64,000 nucleotides of DNA from Amblyomma americanum (GCF_052857255.1 NW_027526654.1:115098-179097), one strand, 5' to 3'; counted from the stretch's first letter, positions 36,031 through 49,713 are shown. The notes: generated by a model not told the origin, from the letters alone. Made by a program: numbers and translations.

Positions 36031-39000
36031 CGGTTTTACAAGTATCCACGTGATACTCGTCCAAACTTTCTCTCTTATAACTGCGCGAAAAGCATGTATT
36101 CTTGCTTAATACAACGAAACAAGCTGTTTTAGACCGAAACGAGCTAAATCACAACACATCGGTATTACAAGTGTTCCACGTGATACTCGTCAAAACTTTT
36201 TCTCTTTTAACTGCGCGAAAAGCATGTATTCGTGCTTAATACAACGAAACAAGCTGTTTTAGACCGAAACGAGCTAAATCTGAACACATCGGTTTTACAA
36301 GTATCCACGTGATACTCGTCAAAACTTTTTCTCGTATAACTGCGCGAAAAGCATGTATTCTTGCTTAATACAACGAAACAAGCTGTTTTAGACCGAAACG
36401 AGCTAAATCACAACACATCGGTTTTACAAGTGTCTCTCTAATACGCGTCAAAACTTTTTCTCTTATAACTGCGCGAAAAGCATGTATTCTTGCTTAATAC
36501 AACGAAACAAGCTGTTTTAGACCGAAACGAGCTAAATCTGAACACATCGGTTTTACAAGTATCCACGTGATACTCGTCAAAACTTTTTCTCTTATAACTG
36601 CGCGAAAAGCATGTATTCTTGCTTAATACAGCGAAACAAGCTGTTTTAGACCGAAATGAGCTAAATCACAACACATCGGTTTTACAAGTGTTCCTCTGAT
36701 TCGCGTCAAAACGTTTTCTTTTATAACTGTGCGAAAAGCATGTATTCTTGCTTAATACAGCGAATCAAGTTGTTTTAGACCGAAACGAGCTAAATCACAA
36801 CACATCGGTATATCAAGTGTTCCACGTGATACTCGTCAAAACTTTTTCTCTTATAACTGCGCGAAAAGCATGTATTCTTGCTTAATACAGCGAAACAAGC
36901 TGTTTTAGACCGAAACGAGCTAAATCACAACACATCGGTATTACAAGTGTTCCACGTGATACTCGTCAAAACTTTTTCTCTTTTAACTGCGCGAAAAGCA
37001 TGTATTCGTGCTTAATACAACGAAACAAGCTGTTTTTGACCGAAACGAGCTAAATCTGAACACATCGGTTTTACAAGTATCCACGTAATACTCGTCAAAA
37101 CTTTTTCTCTTATAACTGCGCGAAAAGCATGTATTCTTGCTTAATACAACGAAACAAGCTGTTTTAGACCGAAACGAGCTAAATCACAACACCGGTTTTA
37201 CAAGTGTCTCTCTAATACGCGTCAAAACTTTTTCTCTTATAACTGCGCGAAAAGCATGTATTCTTGCTTAATACAACGAAACAAGCTGTTTTAGACCGAA
37301 ACGAGCTAAATCTGAACACATCGGTTTTACAAGTGTTCCTCTGATACGCGTCAAAACTTTTTCTCTTATAACGGCGCGAAAAGCATGTATTCTTTATTAA
37401 TACAGCGAAACAAGCTGTTTTACACCGAAACGAGCTAAATCATAACACATCGGTTTTACAAGTGTCTCTCTAATAGGCGTCAAAACTTTTTTTTCGAAAC
37501 TGCGCGTAAAGCATGTATTCGTGCTTAATACAACGAAACAAGTTGTTTTAGACCGAAACGAGCTAAATCTGAACACATCGGTTTTACAAGTGTCCCTGTG
37601 ACACGCGTCAAAACTTTTTCTCTTATAACTGCGCGAAAAGCATGTATTCTTGCTTAATACAGCGAAACAAGCTGTTTTAGACCGAAACGAGCTAAATCAC
37701 AACACAAAGGTTTTACAAGTGTTCCTCTAATACGCGTCAAAACTTTTTCTCTTATAACTGCGCGAAAAGCATGTATTCGTGCTTAATACAACGAAACAAG
37801 CTGTTTCAGACCGAAACGAGCTAAATCTGAACACATCGGTTTTACAAGTGTTCCACGTGATACTCGTCAAAACTTTTTCTCTTATAACTGCGCGAAAAGC
37901 ATGTATTCGTGCTTATTACAACGAAACAAGCTGTTTTAGACCGAAACGAGCTAAATCTGAACACATCGGTTTTACAAGTATCCACGTGATACTCGTCAAC
38001 TTTTTCTCTTATAACTGGGCGAAAAGCATGTATTCTTGCTTAATACAACGAAACAAGCTGTTTTAGACCGAAACAAGCTAAATCACAACACATCGGTTTT
38101 ACAAGTGTCTGATACGCGTCAAAACTTTTTCTTCTATAACTGCGCGTAAAGCATGTATTCGTGCTTAATACAACGAAACAAGCTGTTTTAGACCGAAACG
38201 AGCTAAATCTGATCACATCGGTTTTACAAGTGTTCCTCTGATACGCGTCAAAACTTTTTCTCTTATAACTGCGCGAAAAGCATGTATTCTTGCTTAATAC
38301 AGCGAAACAAGCTGTTTTAGACCGAAACGAGCTAAATCACAACACATCGGTTTTACAAGTGTTCCTCTGATACGCGTCAAAACTTTTTCTCTTATAAATG
38401 CGCGAAAAGCATGTATTCTTGCTTAATACAGCGAAACAAGCTGTTTTAGACCGAAACGAGCTAAATCACAACACATCGCTTTTACAAGTGTTCCTCTGAT
38501 ACGCGTCAAAACTTTTTCTCTTATAACTGCGCGAAAAGCATGTATTCTTGCTTAATACAGCGAAACAAGCTGTTTTAGACCGAAATGAGCTAAATCACAA
38601 CACATCGGTTTTACAAGTGTTCCTCTGATACGCGTCAAAACTTTTTCTCTTATAACGGCTCGAAAAGCATGTATTCTTCCTTAATACAGCGAAACAAGCT
38701 GTTTTAGACCGAAACGAGCTAAATCACAACACATCGGTATTACAAGTGTTCCACGTGATACTCGTCAAAACTTTTTCTCTTTTAACTGCGCGAAAAGCAT
38801 GTATTCGTGCTTAATACAACGAAACAAGCTGTTTTAGACCGAAACGAGCTAAATCTGAACACATCGGTTTTACAAGTATCCACGTGATACTCGTCAAAAC
38901 TTTTTCTCGTATAACTGCTCGAAAAGCATGTATTCTTGCTTAATACAACGAAACAAGCTGTTTTAGACCGAAACGAGCTAAATCACAACACATCGGTTTT

Positions 39001-40585
39001 ACAAGTGTCTCTCTAATACGCGTCAAAACTTTTTCTCTTATAACTGCGCGAAAAGCATGTATTCTTGCTTAATACAACGAAACAAGCTGTTTTAGACCGA
39101 AACGAGCTAAATCTGAACACATCGGTTTTACAAGTATCCACGTGATACTCGTCAAAACTTTTTCTCTTATAACTGCGCGAAAAGCATGTATTCTTGCTTA
39201 ATACAGCGAAACAAGCTGTTTTCGACCGAAACGAGCTAAATCACAACACATCGGTATTACAAGTGTTCCACGTGATACTCGTCAAAACTTTTTCTCTTTT
39301 AACTGCGCGAAAAGCATGTATTCGTGCTTAATACAACGAAACAAGCTGTTTTTGACCGAAACGAGCTAAATCTGAACACATCGGTTTTACAAGTATCCAC
39401 GTAATACTCGTCAAAACGTTTTCTCTTATAACTGCGCGAAAAGCATGTATTCTTGCTTAATACAACGAAACAAGCTGTTTTAGACCGAAACGAGCTAAAT
39501 CACAACACCGGTTTTACAAGTGTCTCTCTAATACGCGTCAAAACTTTTTTTTCTCTTATAACTGCGCGAAAAGCATGTATTCTTGCTTAATACAACGAAA
39601 CAAGCTGTTTTAGACCGAAACGAGCTAAATCTGAACACATCCGTTTTACAAGTGTTCCTCTGATACGCGTCAAATTTTTTTCTCTTATAACTGCGCGAAA
39701 AGCATGTATTCTTGCTTAATACAGCGAAACAAGCTGTTTTAGACCGAAACGAGCTAAATCACAACACATCGGTTTTACAAGTGTTCCTCTGATACGCGTC
39801 AAAACTTTTTCTCTTATAAATGCGCGAAAAGCATGTATTCTTGCTTAATACAGCGAAACAAGCTGTTTTAGACCGAAACGAGCTAAATCACAACACATCG
39901 GTTTTACAAGTGTTCCTCTGATACGCGTCAAAACTTTTTCTCTTATAACTGCGCGAAAAGCATGTATTCTTGCTTAATTCAGCGAAACAAGCTGTTTTAG
40001 ACCGAAATGAGCTAAATCACAACACATCGGTTTTACAAGTGTTCCTCTGATACGCGTCAAAACTTTTTCTCTTATAACGGCGCGAAAAGCATGTATTCTT
40101 CCTTAATACAGCGAAACAAGCTGTTTTAGACCGAAACGAGCTAAATCACAACACATCGGTATTACAAGTGTTCCACGTGATACTCAAAACTTTTTCTCTT
40201 TTAACTGCGCGAAAAGCATGTATTCGTGCTTAATACAACGAAACAAGCTGTTTTAGACCGAAACGAGCTAAATCTGAACACATCGGTTTTACAAGTATCC
40301 ACGTGATACTCGTCAAAACTTTTTCTCGTATAACTGCGCGAAAAGCATGTATTCTTGCTTAATACAACGAAACAAGCTGTTTTAGACCGAAACGAGCTAA
40401 ATCACAACACATCGGTTTTACAAGTGTCTCTCTAATACGCGTCAAAACTTTTTCTCTTATAACTGCGCAAAAGCATGTATTCTTGCTTATTACAGCGAAA
40501 CAAGCTGTTTTAGACCAAAACGAGCTAAATCACAACACATCGGTATTACAAGTGTTCCACGTGATACTCGTCAAAACTTTTTCTC
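36031..40585 (+). repeat. Long dispersed duplication, copy 2
   Basis: Partner of 26355-30640. It keeps an extra b monomer at about 39235-39365 that is absent at the 29566 joint in copy 1. It carries CTTTTTTTTCTC near 39544, a 3-bp T-run expansion not seen in copy 1, and TCTTTATTAATAC near 37391 where copy 1 has TCTTCCTTAATAC. Confidence 0.85.
37425..38066 (+). repeat. Module Q, copy 4 (5 monomers)
   Basis: Sister of the copy at 27749-28390, sharing ACTGGGCG. The first monomer begins TTTACACCG and has CTTTTTTTTCGAAACTGCGCG-like damage near 37485-37505, where intact copies have TTTTTCTTCTATAACTG. Confidence 0.85.
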
Positions 40586-43500
40586 TTATAACTGCGCGAA
40601 AAGCGTGTATTCGTGCATAATAAAACGAAACAAGCTGTTTTAGACCGAAACGAGCTAAATCTGAACAAATCGGTTTTACAAGTATCCACGTGATACTCGT
40701 CAAAACTTTTTCTCTTATAACTGCGCGAAAAGCATGTATTCTTGCTTAATACAACGAAACAAGCTGTTTTAGACCGAAAAGAGCTAAATCACAACACATC
40801 GGTTTTACAAGTGTCTCTCTAATACGCGTCAAAACTTTTTCTCTTATAACTGCGCAAAAGCATGTATTCTTGCTTAATACAGCGAAACAAGCTGTTTTAG
40901 ACCAAAACGAGCTAAATCACAACACATCAATTTTACAAGTTTTCCTCTGACACGCGTCAAATTTTTTTCTCTTATAACTGCGCGAAAAGCATGTATTCTT
41001 GCTTAATACAGCGAAACAAGCTGTTTTAGACCGAAACGAGCTAAATCACGACACATCGGTTTTACAAGTGTTCCTCTGATACGCGTCAACTCTTTTTTCT
41101 CTTATAGCTGCGCGAAAAGCATGTATTCGTACTTAGTCCAACGAAACAAGCTGTTTTAGACCGAAACGAGGTAAATCTGAACACATCGGTTTTACAAGTG
41201 TCCCTGTGACACGCCTTTAAAGCTTTTTCTCTTATCACTGCGCGAAAAGCATGTATTTCTGCTTAATACAGCGAAACAAGCTGTTTTAGACCGAAATGAG
41301 CTAAATCACAACACATCGGTTTAACAAGTGTTCCTCTGATACGCGTCAAAACTTTTTCTCTTATAACTGCGCGAAAAGCATGTATTCTTGCTTAATACAG
41401 CGAAACAAGCTGTTTTAGACCGAAACGAGCTAAATCACAACACATCGGTATTACAAGTGTTCCACGTGATACTCGTCAAAACGTTTTCTCTTATAACTGC
41501 GCGAAAAGCATGTATTCGTGCTTAATACAACGAAACAAGCTGTTTTAGACCGAAACGAGCTAAATCTGAACACTTCGGTTTTACAAGTATCCACGTGATA
41601 CTCGTCAAAACTTTTTCTCTTATAACTGCGCGAAAAGCATGTATTCTTGCTTAATACAACGAAACAAGCTGTTTTTGACCGAAACGAGCTAAATCACAAC
41701 AAATCGGTTTTACAAGTGTCTCTCTGATACGCGTCAAAACTTTTTCTTCTATAACTGCGCGTAAAGCATGTATTCTTGCTTAATACAACGAAACAAGCTG
41801 TTTTAGACCAAAACGAGCTAAATCTGAACACATCGGTTTTACAAGTATCCACGTGATACTCGTCAAACCTTTCTCTCTTATAACTGCGCGAAAAGCATGT
41901 ATTCTTGCTTAATACAACGAAACAAGCTGTTTTAGACCGAAACGAGCAAAATCATAACACATCGGTTTTACAAGTGTCTCTCTAATAGGCGTCAAAACTT
42001 TTTCTTCTATAACTGCGCGTAAAGCATGTATTCGTGCTTAATACAACGAAACAAGTTGTTTTAGACCGAAACGAGCTAAATCTGAACACATCGGTTTTAC
42101 AAGTGTTCCTCTGATACGCGTCAAAACTTTTTCTCTTATAAATGCGCGAAAAGCATGTATTCTTGCTTAATACAGCGAAACAAGCTGTTTTAGACCGAAA
42201 CGAGCTAAATCACAACACATCGGTTTTACAAGTGTTCCTCTGATACGCGTCAAAACTTTTTCTCTAACTGCGCGAAAAGCATGTATTCTTGCTTAATACA
42301 GCGAAACAAGCTGTTTTAGACCGAAATGAGCTAAATCACAACACATCGGTTTTACAAGTGTTCCTCTGATACGCGTCAAAACTTTTTCTCTTATAACGGC
42401 GCGAAAAGCATGTATTCTTCCTTAATACAGCGGAACAAGCTGTTTTAGACCGAAACGAGCTAAATCACAACACATCGGTATTACAAGTGTTCCACGTGAT
42501 ACTCGTCAAAACGTTTTCTCTTTTAACTGCGCGAAAAGCATGTATTCGTGCTTAATACAACGAAACAAGCTGTTTTAGACCGAAACGAGCTAAATCTGAA
42601 CACATCGGTTTTACAAGTATCCACGTGATACTCGTCAAAACTTTTTCTCGTATAACTGCGCGAAAAGCATGTATTCTTGCTTAATACAACGAAACAAGCT
42701 GTTTTAGACCGAAACGAGCTAAATCACAACACATCGGTTTTACAAGTGTCTCTCTAATACGCGTCAAAACTTTTTCTCTTATAACTGCGCGAAAAGCATG
42801 TATTCTTGCTTAATACAACGAAACAAGCTGTTTTAGACCGAAACGAGCTAAATCTGAACACATCGGTTTTACAAGTATCCACGTGATACTCGTCAAAACT
42901 TTTTCTCTTATAACTGCGCGAAAAGCATGTATTCTTGCTTAATACAGCGAAACAAGCTGTTTTAGACCGAAATGAGCTAAATCACAACACATCGGTTTTA
43001 CAAGTGTTCCTCTGATACGCGTCAAAACTTTTTCTTTTATAACTGTGAGAAAAGCATGTATTCTTGCTTAATACAGCGAATCAAGTTGTTTTAGACCGAA
43101 ACGAGCTAAATCACAACACATCGGTATATCAAGTGTTCCACGTGATACTCGTCAAAACTTTTTCTCTTATAACTGCGCGAAAAGCATGTATTCTTGCTTA
43201 ATACAACGAAACAAGCTGTTTTAGACCGAAACGAGCTAAATCACAACATATCGGTTTTACAAGTGTCTCTCTAATACGCGTCAAAACTTTTTCTCTTATA
43301 ACTGCGCGAAATGCATGTATTCTTGCTTAATACAACGAAACAAGCTGTTTTAGACCGAAACGAGCTAAATCTGAACACATCGGTTTTACAAGTATCCACG
43401 TGATACTCGTCAAAACTTTTTCTCTTATAACTGCGCGAAAAGCATGTATTCTTGCTTAATACAGCGAAACAAGCTGTTTTAGACCGAAACGAGCTAAATC

Positions 43501-44271
43501 ACAACACATCGGTATTACAAGTGTTCCACGTGATACTCGTCAAAACTTTTTCTCTTATAACTGCGCGAAAAGCGTGTATTCGTGCATAATAAAACGAAAC
43601 AAGCTGTTTTAGACCGAAACGAGCTAAATCTGTACAAATCGGTTTTACAAGTATCCACGTGATACTCGTCAAAACTTTTTCTCTTATAACTGCGCGAAAA
43701 GCATGTATTCTTGCTTAATACAACGAAACAAGCTGTTTTAGACCGAAAAGAGCTAAATCACAACACATCGGTTTTACAAGTGTCTCTCTAATACGCGTCA
43801 AAACTTTTTCTCTTATAACTGCGCAAAAGCATGTATTCTTGCTTAATACAGCGAAACAAGCTGTTTTAGACCAAAACGAGCTAAATCACAACACATCGGT
43901 TTTACAAGTTTTCCTCTGACACGCGTCAAATTTTTTTCTCTTATAACTGCGCGAAAAGCATGTATTCTTGCTTAATACAGCGAAACAAGCTGTTTTAGAC
44001 CGAAACGAGCTAAATCACAACACATCGGTTTTACAAGTGTTCCTCTGATACGCGTCAACTCTTTTTTCTCTTATAGCTGCGCGAAAAGCATGTATTCGTA
44101 CTTAGTCCAACGAAACAAGCTGTTTTAGACCGAAACGAGGTAAATCTGAACACATCGGTTTTACAAGTGTCCCTGTGACACGCCTTTAAAGCTTTTTCTC
44201 TTATCACTGCGCGAAAAGCATGTATTTCTGCTTAATACAGCGAAACAAGCTGTTTTAGACCGAAATGAGCT
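38980..44271 (+). repeat. 5.3-kb tandem duplication, copy 1
   Basis: This matches 44272 onward at an offset of 5289-5292 bp (41 monomers), then 5418 bp after about 43480. At 43480 copy 1 lacks one type a monomer (GAAATGAG, CGAATCAAG) that copy 2 has at about 48770-48898. Shared private markers include CAACAAATCGG near 41699, TCTCTAACTGCG near 42262 and TGTGAGAAAAG near 43046. Confidence 0.88.
41161..44129 (+). repeat. HOR unit U8 (23 monomers, 2969 bp)
   Basis: M1-M18 and M20-M24 in canonical order. M19 is missing at about 43480. The M9 slot has the 5-bp contraction TTTTTCTCTAACTG near 42260. M7 has GAGCAAAATCATAAC near 41944. Confidence 0.88.
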
Positions 44272-46449
44272 AAATCACAACACATCGGTTTTACAAGTGT
44301 CTCTCTAATACGCGTCAAAACTTTTTCTCTTATAACTGCGCGAAAAGCATGTATTCTTGCTTAATACAACGAAACAAGCTGTTTTAGACCGAAACGAGCT
44401 AAATCTGAACACATCGGTTTTACAAGTATCCACGTGATACTCGTCAAAACTTTTTCTCTTATAACTGCGCGAAAAGCATGTATTCTTGCTTAATACAGCG
44501 AAACAAGCTGTTTTAGACCGAAACGAGCTAAATCACAACACATCGGTATTACAAGTGTTCCACGTGATACTCGTCAAAACTTTTTCTCTTTTAACTGCGC
44601 GAAAAGCACGTATTCGTGCTTAATACAACGAAACAAGCTGTTTTTGACCGAAACGAGCTAAATCTGAACACATCGGTTTTACAAGTATCCACGTAATACT
44701 CGTCAAAACTTTTTCTCTTATAACTGCGCGAAAAGCATGTATTCTTGCTTAATACAACGAAACAAGCTGTTTTAGACCGAAACGAGCTAAATCACAACAC
44801 CGGTTTTACAAGTGTCTCTCTAATACGCGTCAAAACTTTTTCTCTTATAACTGCGCGAAAAGCATGTATTCTTGCTTAATACAACGAAACAAGCTGTTTT
44901 AGACCGAAACGAGCTAAATCTGAACACATCCGTTTTACAAGTGTTCCTCTGATACGCGTCAAATTTTTTTCTCTTATAACTGCGCGAAAAGCATGTATTC
45001 TTGCTTAATACAGCGGAACAAGCTGTTTTAGACCGAAACGAGCTAAATCACAACACATCGGTTTTACAAGTGTTCCTCTGATACGCGTCAAAACTTTTTC
45101 TCTTATAAATGCGCGAAAAGCATGTATTCTTGCTTAATACAGCGAAACAAGCTGTTTTAGACCGAAACGAGCTAAATCACAACACATCGGTTTTACAAGT
45201 GTTCCTCTGATACGCGTCAAAACTTTTTCTCTTATAACTGCGCGAAAAGCATGTATTCTTGCTTAATTCAGCGAAACAAGCTGTTTTAGACCGAAATGAG
45301 CTAAATCACAACACATCGGTTTTACAAGTGTTCCTCTGATACGCGTCAAAACTTTTTCTCTTATAACGGCGCGAAAAGCATGTATTCTTCCTTAATACAG
45401 CGAAACAAGCTGTTTTAGACCGAAACGAGCTAAATCACAACACATCGGTATTACAAGTGTTCCACGTGATACTCAAAACTTTTTCTCTTTTAACTGCGCG
45501 AAAAGCATGTATTCGTGCTTAATACAACGAAACAAGCTGTTTTAGACCGAAACGAGCTAAATCTGAACACATCGGTTTTACAAGTATCCACGTGATACTC
45601 GTCAAAACTTTTTCTCGTATAACTGCGCAAAAAGCATGTATTCTTGCTTAATACAACGAAACAAGCTGTTTTAGACCGAAACGAGCTAAATCACAACACA
45701 TCGGTTTTACAAGTGTCTCTCTAATACGCGTCAAAACTTTTTCTCTTATAACTGCGCAAAAGCATGTATTCTTGCTTATTACAGCGAAACAAGCTGTTTT
45801 AGACCAAAACGAGCTAAATCACAACACATCGGTATTACAAGTGTTCCACGTGATACTCGTCAAAACTTTTTCTCTTATAACTGCGCGAAAAGCGTGTATT
45901 CGTGCATAATAAAACGAAACAAGCTGTTTTAGACCGAAACGAGCTAAATCTGAACAAATCGGTTTTACAAGTATCCACGTGATACTCGTCAAAACTTTTT
46001 CTCTTATAACTGCGCGAAAAGCATGTATTCTTGCTTAATACAACGAAACAAGCTGTTTTAGACCGAAAAGAGCTAAATCACAACACATCGGTTTTACAAG
46101 TGTCTCTCTAATACGCGTCAAAACTTTTTCTCTTATAACTGCGCAAAAGCATGTATTCTTGCTTAATACAGCGAAACAAGCTGTTTTAGACCAAAACGAG
46201 CTAAATCACAACACATCGGTTTTACAAGTTTTCCTCTGACACGCGTCAAATTTTTTTCTCTTATAACTGCGCGAAAAGCATGTATTCTTGCTTAATACAG
46301 CGAAACAAGCTGTTTTAGACCGAAACGAGCTAAATCACGACACATCGGTTTTACAAGTGTTCCTCTGATACGCGTCAACTCTTTTTTCTCTTATAGCTGC
46401 GCGAAAAGCATGTATTCGTACTTAGTCCAACGAAACAAGCTGTTTTAGA
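44130..46449 (+). repeat. HOR unit U9 (18 monomers, 2320 bp)
   Basis: The shortest M1-to-M1 unit. It begins with M1 and the a/d hybrid near 44272, then the ACACCGG run (44798), a monomers, M11-M13, and jumps to M20-M24. It corresponds to the 3' part of compound unit U7. Confidence 0.87.
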
Positions 46450-49400
46450 CCGAAACGAGGTAAATCTGAACACATCGGTTTTACAAGTGTCCCTGTGACA
46501 CGCCTTTAAAGCTTTTTCTCTTATCACTGCGCGAAAAGCATGTATTTCTGCTTAATACAGCGAAACAAGCTGTTTTAGACCGAAATGAGCTAAATCACAA
46601 CACATCGGTTTAACAAGTGTTCCTCTGATACGCGTCAAAACTTTTTCTCTTATAACTGCGCGAAAAGCATGTATTCTTGCTTAATACAGCGAAACAAGCT
46701 GTTTTAGACCGAAACGAGCTAAATCACAACACATCGGTATTACAAGTGTTCCACGTGATACTCGTCAAAACGTTTTCTCTTATAACTGCGCGAAAAGCAT
46801 GTATTCGTGCTTAATACAACGAAACAAGCTGTTTTAGACCGAAACGAGCTAAATCTGAACACTTCGGTTTTACAAGTATCCACGTGATACTCGTCAAAAC
46901 TTTTTCTCTTATAACTGCGCGAAAAGCATGTATTCTTGCTTAATACAACGAAACAAGCTGTTTTTGACCGAAACGAGCTAAATCACAACAAATCGGTTTT
47001 ACAAGTGTCTCTCTGATACGCGTCAAAACTTTTTCTTCTATAACTGCGCGTAAAGCATGTATTCTTGCTTAATACAACGAAACAAGCTGTTTTAGACCAA
47101 AACGAGCTAAATCTGAACACATCGGTTTTACAAGTATCCACGTGATACTCGTCAAACCTTTCTCTCTTATAACTGCGCGAAAAGCATGTATTCTTGCTTA
47201 ATACAACGAAACAAGCTGTTTTAGACCGAAACGAGCTAAATCATAACACATCGGTTTTACAAGTGTCTCTCTAATAGGCGTCAAAACTTTTTCTTCTATA
47301 ACTGCGCGTAAAGCATGTATTCGTGCTTAATACAACGAAACAAGTTGTTTTAGACCGAAACGAGCTAAATCTGAACACATCGGTTTTACAAGTGTTCCTC
47401 TGATACGCGTCAAAACTTTTTCTCTTATAAATGCGCGAAAAGCATGTATTCTTGCTTAATACAGCGAAACAAGCTGTTTTAGACCGAAACGAGCTAAATC
47501 ACAACACATCGGTTTTACAAGTGTTCCTCTGATACGCGTCAAAACTTTTTCTCTAACTGCGCGAAAAGCATGTATTCTTGCTTAATACAGCGAAACAAGC
47601 TGTTTTAGACCGAAATGAGCTAAATCACAACACATCGGTTTTACAAGTGTTCCTCTGATACGCGTCAAAACTTTTTCTCTTATAACGGCGCGAAAAGCAT
47701 GTATTCTTCCTTAATACAGCGAAACAAGCTGTTTTAGACCGAAACGAGCTAAAGCACAACACATCGGCATTACAAGTGTTCCACGTGATACTCGTCAAAA
47801 CTTTTTCTCTTTTAACTGCGCGAAAAGCATGTATTCGTGCTTAATACAACGAAACAAGCTGTTTTAGACCGAAACGAGCTAAATCTGAACACATCGGTTT
47901 TACAAGTATCCACGTGATACTCGTCAAAACTTTTTCTCGTATAACTGCGCGAAAAGCATGTATTCTTGCTTAATACAACGAAACAAGCTGTTTTAGACCG
48001 AAACGAGCTAAATCACAACACATCGGTTTTACAAGTGTCTCTCTAATACGCGTCAAAACTTTTTCTCTTATAACTGCGCGAAAAGCATGTATTCTTGCTT
48101 AATACAACGAAACAAGCTGTTTTAGACCGAAACGAGCTAAATCTGAACACATCGGTTTTACAAGTATCCACGTGATACTCGTCAAAACTTTTTCTCTTAT
48201 AACTGCGCGAAAAGCATGTATTCTTGCTTAATACAGCGAAACAAGCTGTTTTAGACCGAAATGAGCTAAATCACAACACATCGGTTTTACAAGTGTTCCT
48301 CTGATACGCGTCAAAACTTTTTCTTTTATAACTGTGAGAAAAGCATGTATTCTTGCTTAATACAGCGAATCAAGTTGTTTTAGACCGAAACGAGCTAAAT
48401 CACAACACATCGGTATATCAAGTGTTCCACGTGATACTCGTCAAAACTTTTTCTCTTATAACTGCGCGAAAAGCATGTATTCTTGCTTAATACAACGAAA
48501 CAAGCTGTTTTAGACCGAAACGAGCTAAATCACAACATATCGGTTTTACAAGTGTCTCTCTAATACGCGTCAAAACTTTTTCTCTTATAACTGCGCGAAA
48601 TGCATGTATTCTTGCTTAATACAACGAAACAAGCTGTTTTAGACCGAAACGAGCTAAATCTGAACACATCGGTTTTACAAGTATCCACGTGATACTCGTC
48701 AAAACTTTTTCTCTTATAACTGCGCGAAAAGCATGTATTCTTGCTTAATACAGCGAAACAAGCTGTTTTAGACCGAAATGAGCTAAATCACAACACATCG
48801 GTTTTACAAGTGTTCCTCTGATACGCGTCAAAACTTTTTCTTTTATAACTGCGCGAAAAGCATGTATTCTTGCTTAATACAGCGAATCAAGCTGTTTTAG
48901 ACCGAAACGAGCTAAATCACAACACATCGGTATTACAAGTGTTCCACGTGATACTCGTCAAAACTTTTTCTCTTATAACTGCGCGAAAAGCGTGTATTCG
49001 TGCATAATAAAACGAAACAAGCTGTTTTAGACCGAAACGAGCTAAATCTGTACAAATCGGTTTTACAAGTATCCACGTGATACTCGTCAAAACTTTTTCT
49101 CTTATAACTGCGCGAAAAGCATGTATTCTTGCTTAATACAACGAAACAAGCTGTTTTAGACCGAAAAGAGCTAAATCACAACACATCGGTTTTACAAGTG
49201 TCTCTCTAATACGCGTCAAAACTTTTTCTCTTATAACTGCGCAAAAGCATGTATTCTTGCTTAATACAGCGAAACAAGCTGTTTTAGACCAAAACGAGCT
49301 AAATCACAACACATCGGTTTTACAAGTTTTCCTCTGACACGCGTCAAATTTTTTTCTCTTATAACTGCGCGAAAAGCATGTATTCTTGCTTAATACAGCG

Positions 49401-49713
49401 AAACAAGCTGTTTTAGACCGAAACGAGCTAAATCACAACACATCGGTTTTACAAGTGTTCCTCTGATACGCGTCAACTCTTTTTTCTCTTATAGCTGCGC
49501 GAAAAGCATGTATTCGTACTTAGTCCAACGAAACAAGCTGTTTTAGACCGAAACGAGGTAAATCTGAACACATCGGTTTTACAAGTGTCCCTGTGACACG
49601 CCTTTAAAGCTTTTTCTCTTATCACTGCGCGAAAAGCATGTATTTCTGCTTAATACAGCGAAACAAGCTGTTTTAGACCGAAATGAGCTAAATCACAACA
49701 CATCGGTTTTACA
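44272..49713 (+). repeat. 5.4-kb tandem duplication, copy 2
   Basis: Follows copy 1 directly. The joint monomer near 44272-44310 is a hybrid: its left end is the GAAATGAG type a of M2 and its centre is TGTCTCTCTAATACG of type d. Matching ends near 49713, where copy 2 continues as type a and copy 1 does not. The copies differ by few substitutions, e.g. CATCAATTTTAC near 40928 versus CATCGGTTTTAC. Confidence 0.88.
46450..49547 (+). repeat. HOR unit U10 (24 monomers, 3098 bp)
   Basis: Complete 24-mer with M1-M24 in canonical order, including M19 at about 48770-48898. It keeps the TCTCTAACTG contraction near 47551 and TGTGAGAAAAG near 48335. Private changes: CTAAAGCACAAC and CGGCATTAC near 47751-47770. 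Confidence 0.9.

Larger units (their letters stand above)
35488..41160 (+). repeat. HOR unit U7 (44 monomers, 5673 bp)
   Basis: A compound unit with one M1. After M1-M2 it jumps to c/d/c monomers near 35780-36060, then M11-M16, module Q (37425-38066), M8-M14, the ACACCGG run near 39500, a run of a monomers, M11-M13, and ends with M20-M24. It shares most of its interior with U5. Confidence 0.85.

Noticed and set aside
39540..39560. CTTTTTTTTCTC as a retroelement poly(T) or insertion end
   Set aside because: It is only a 3-base extension of a T run already present in the monomer, with no target duplication or inserted sequence.
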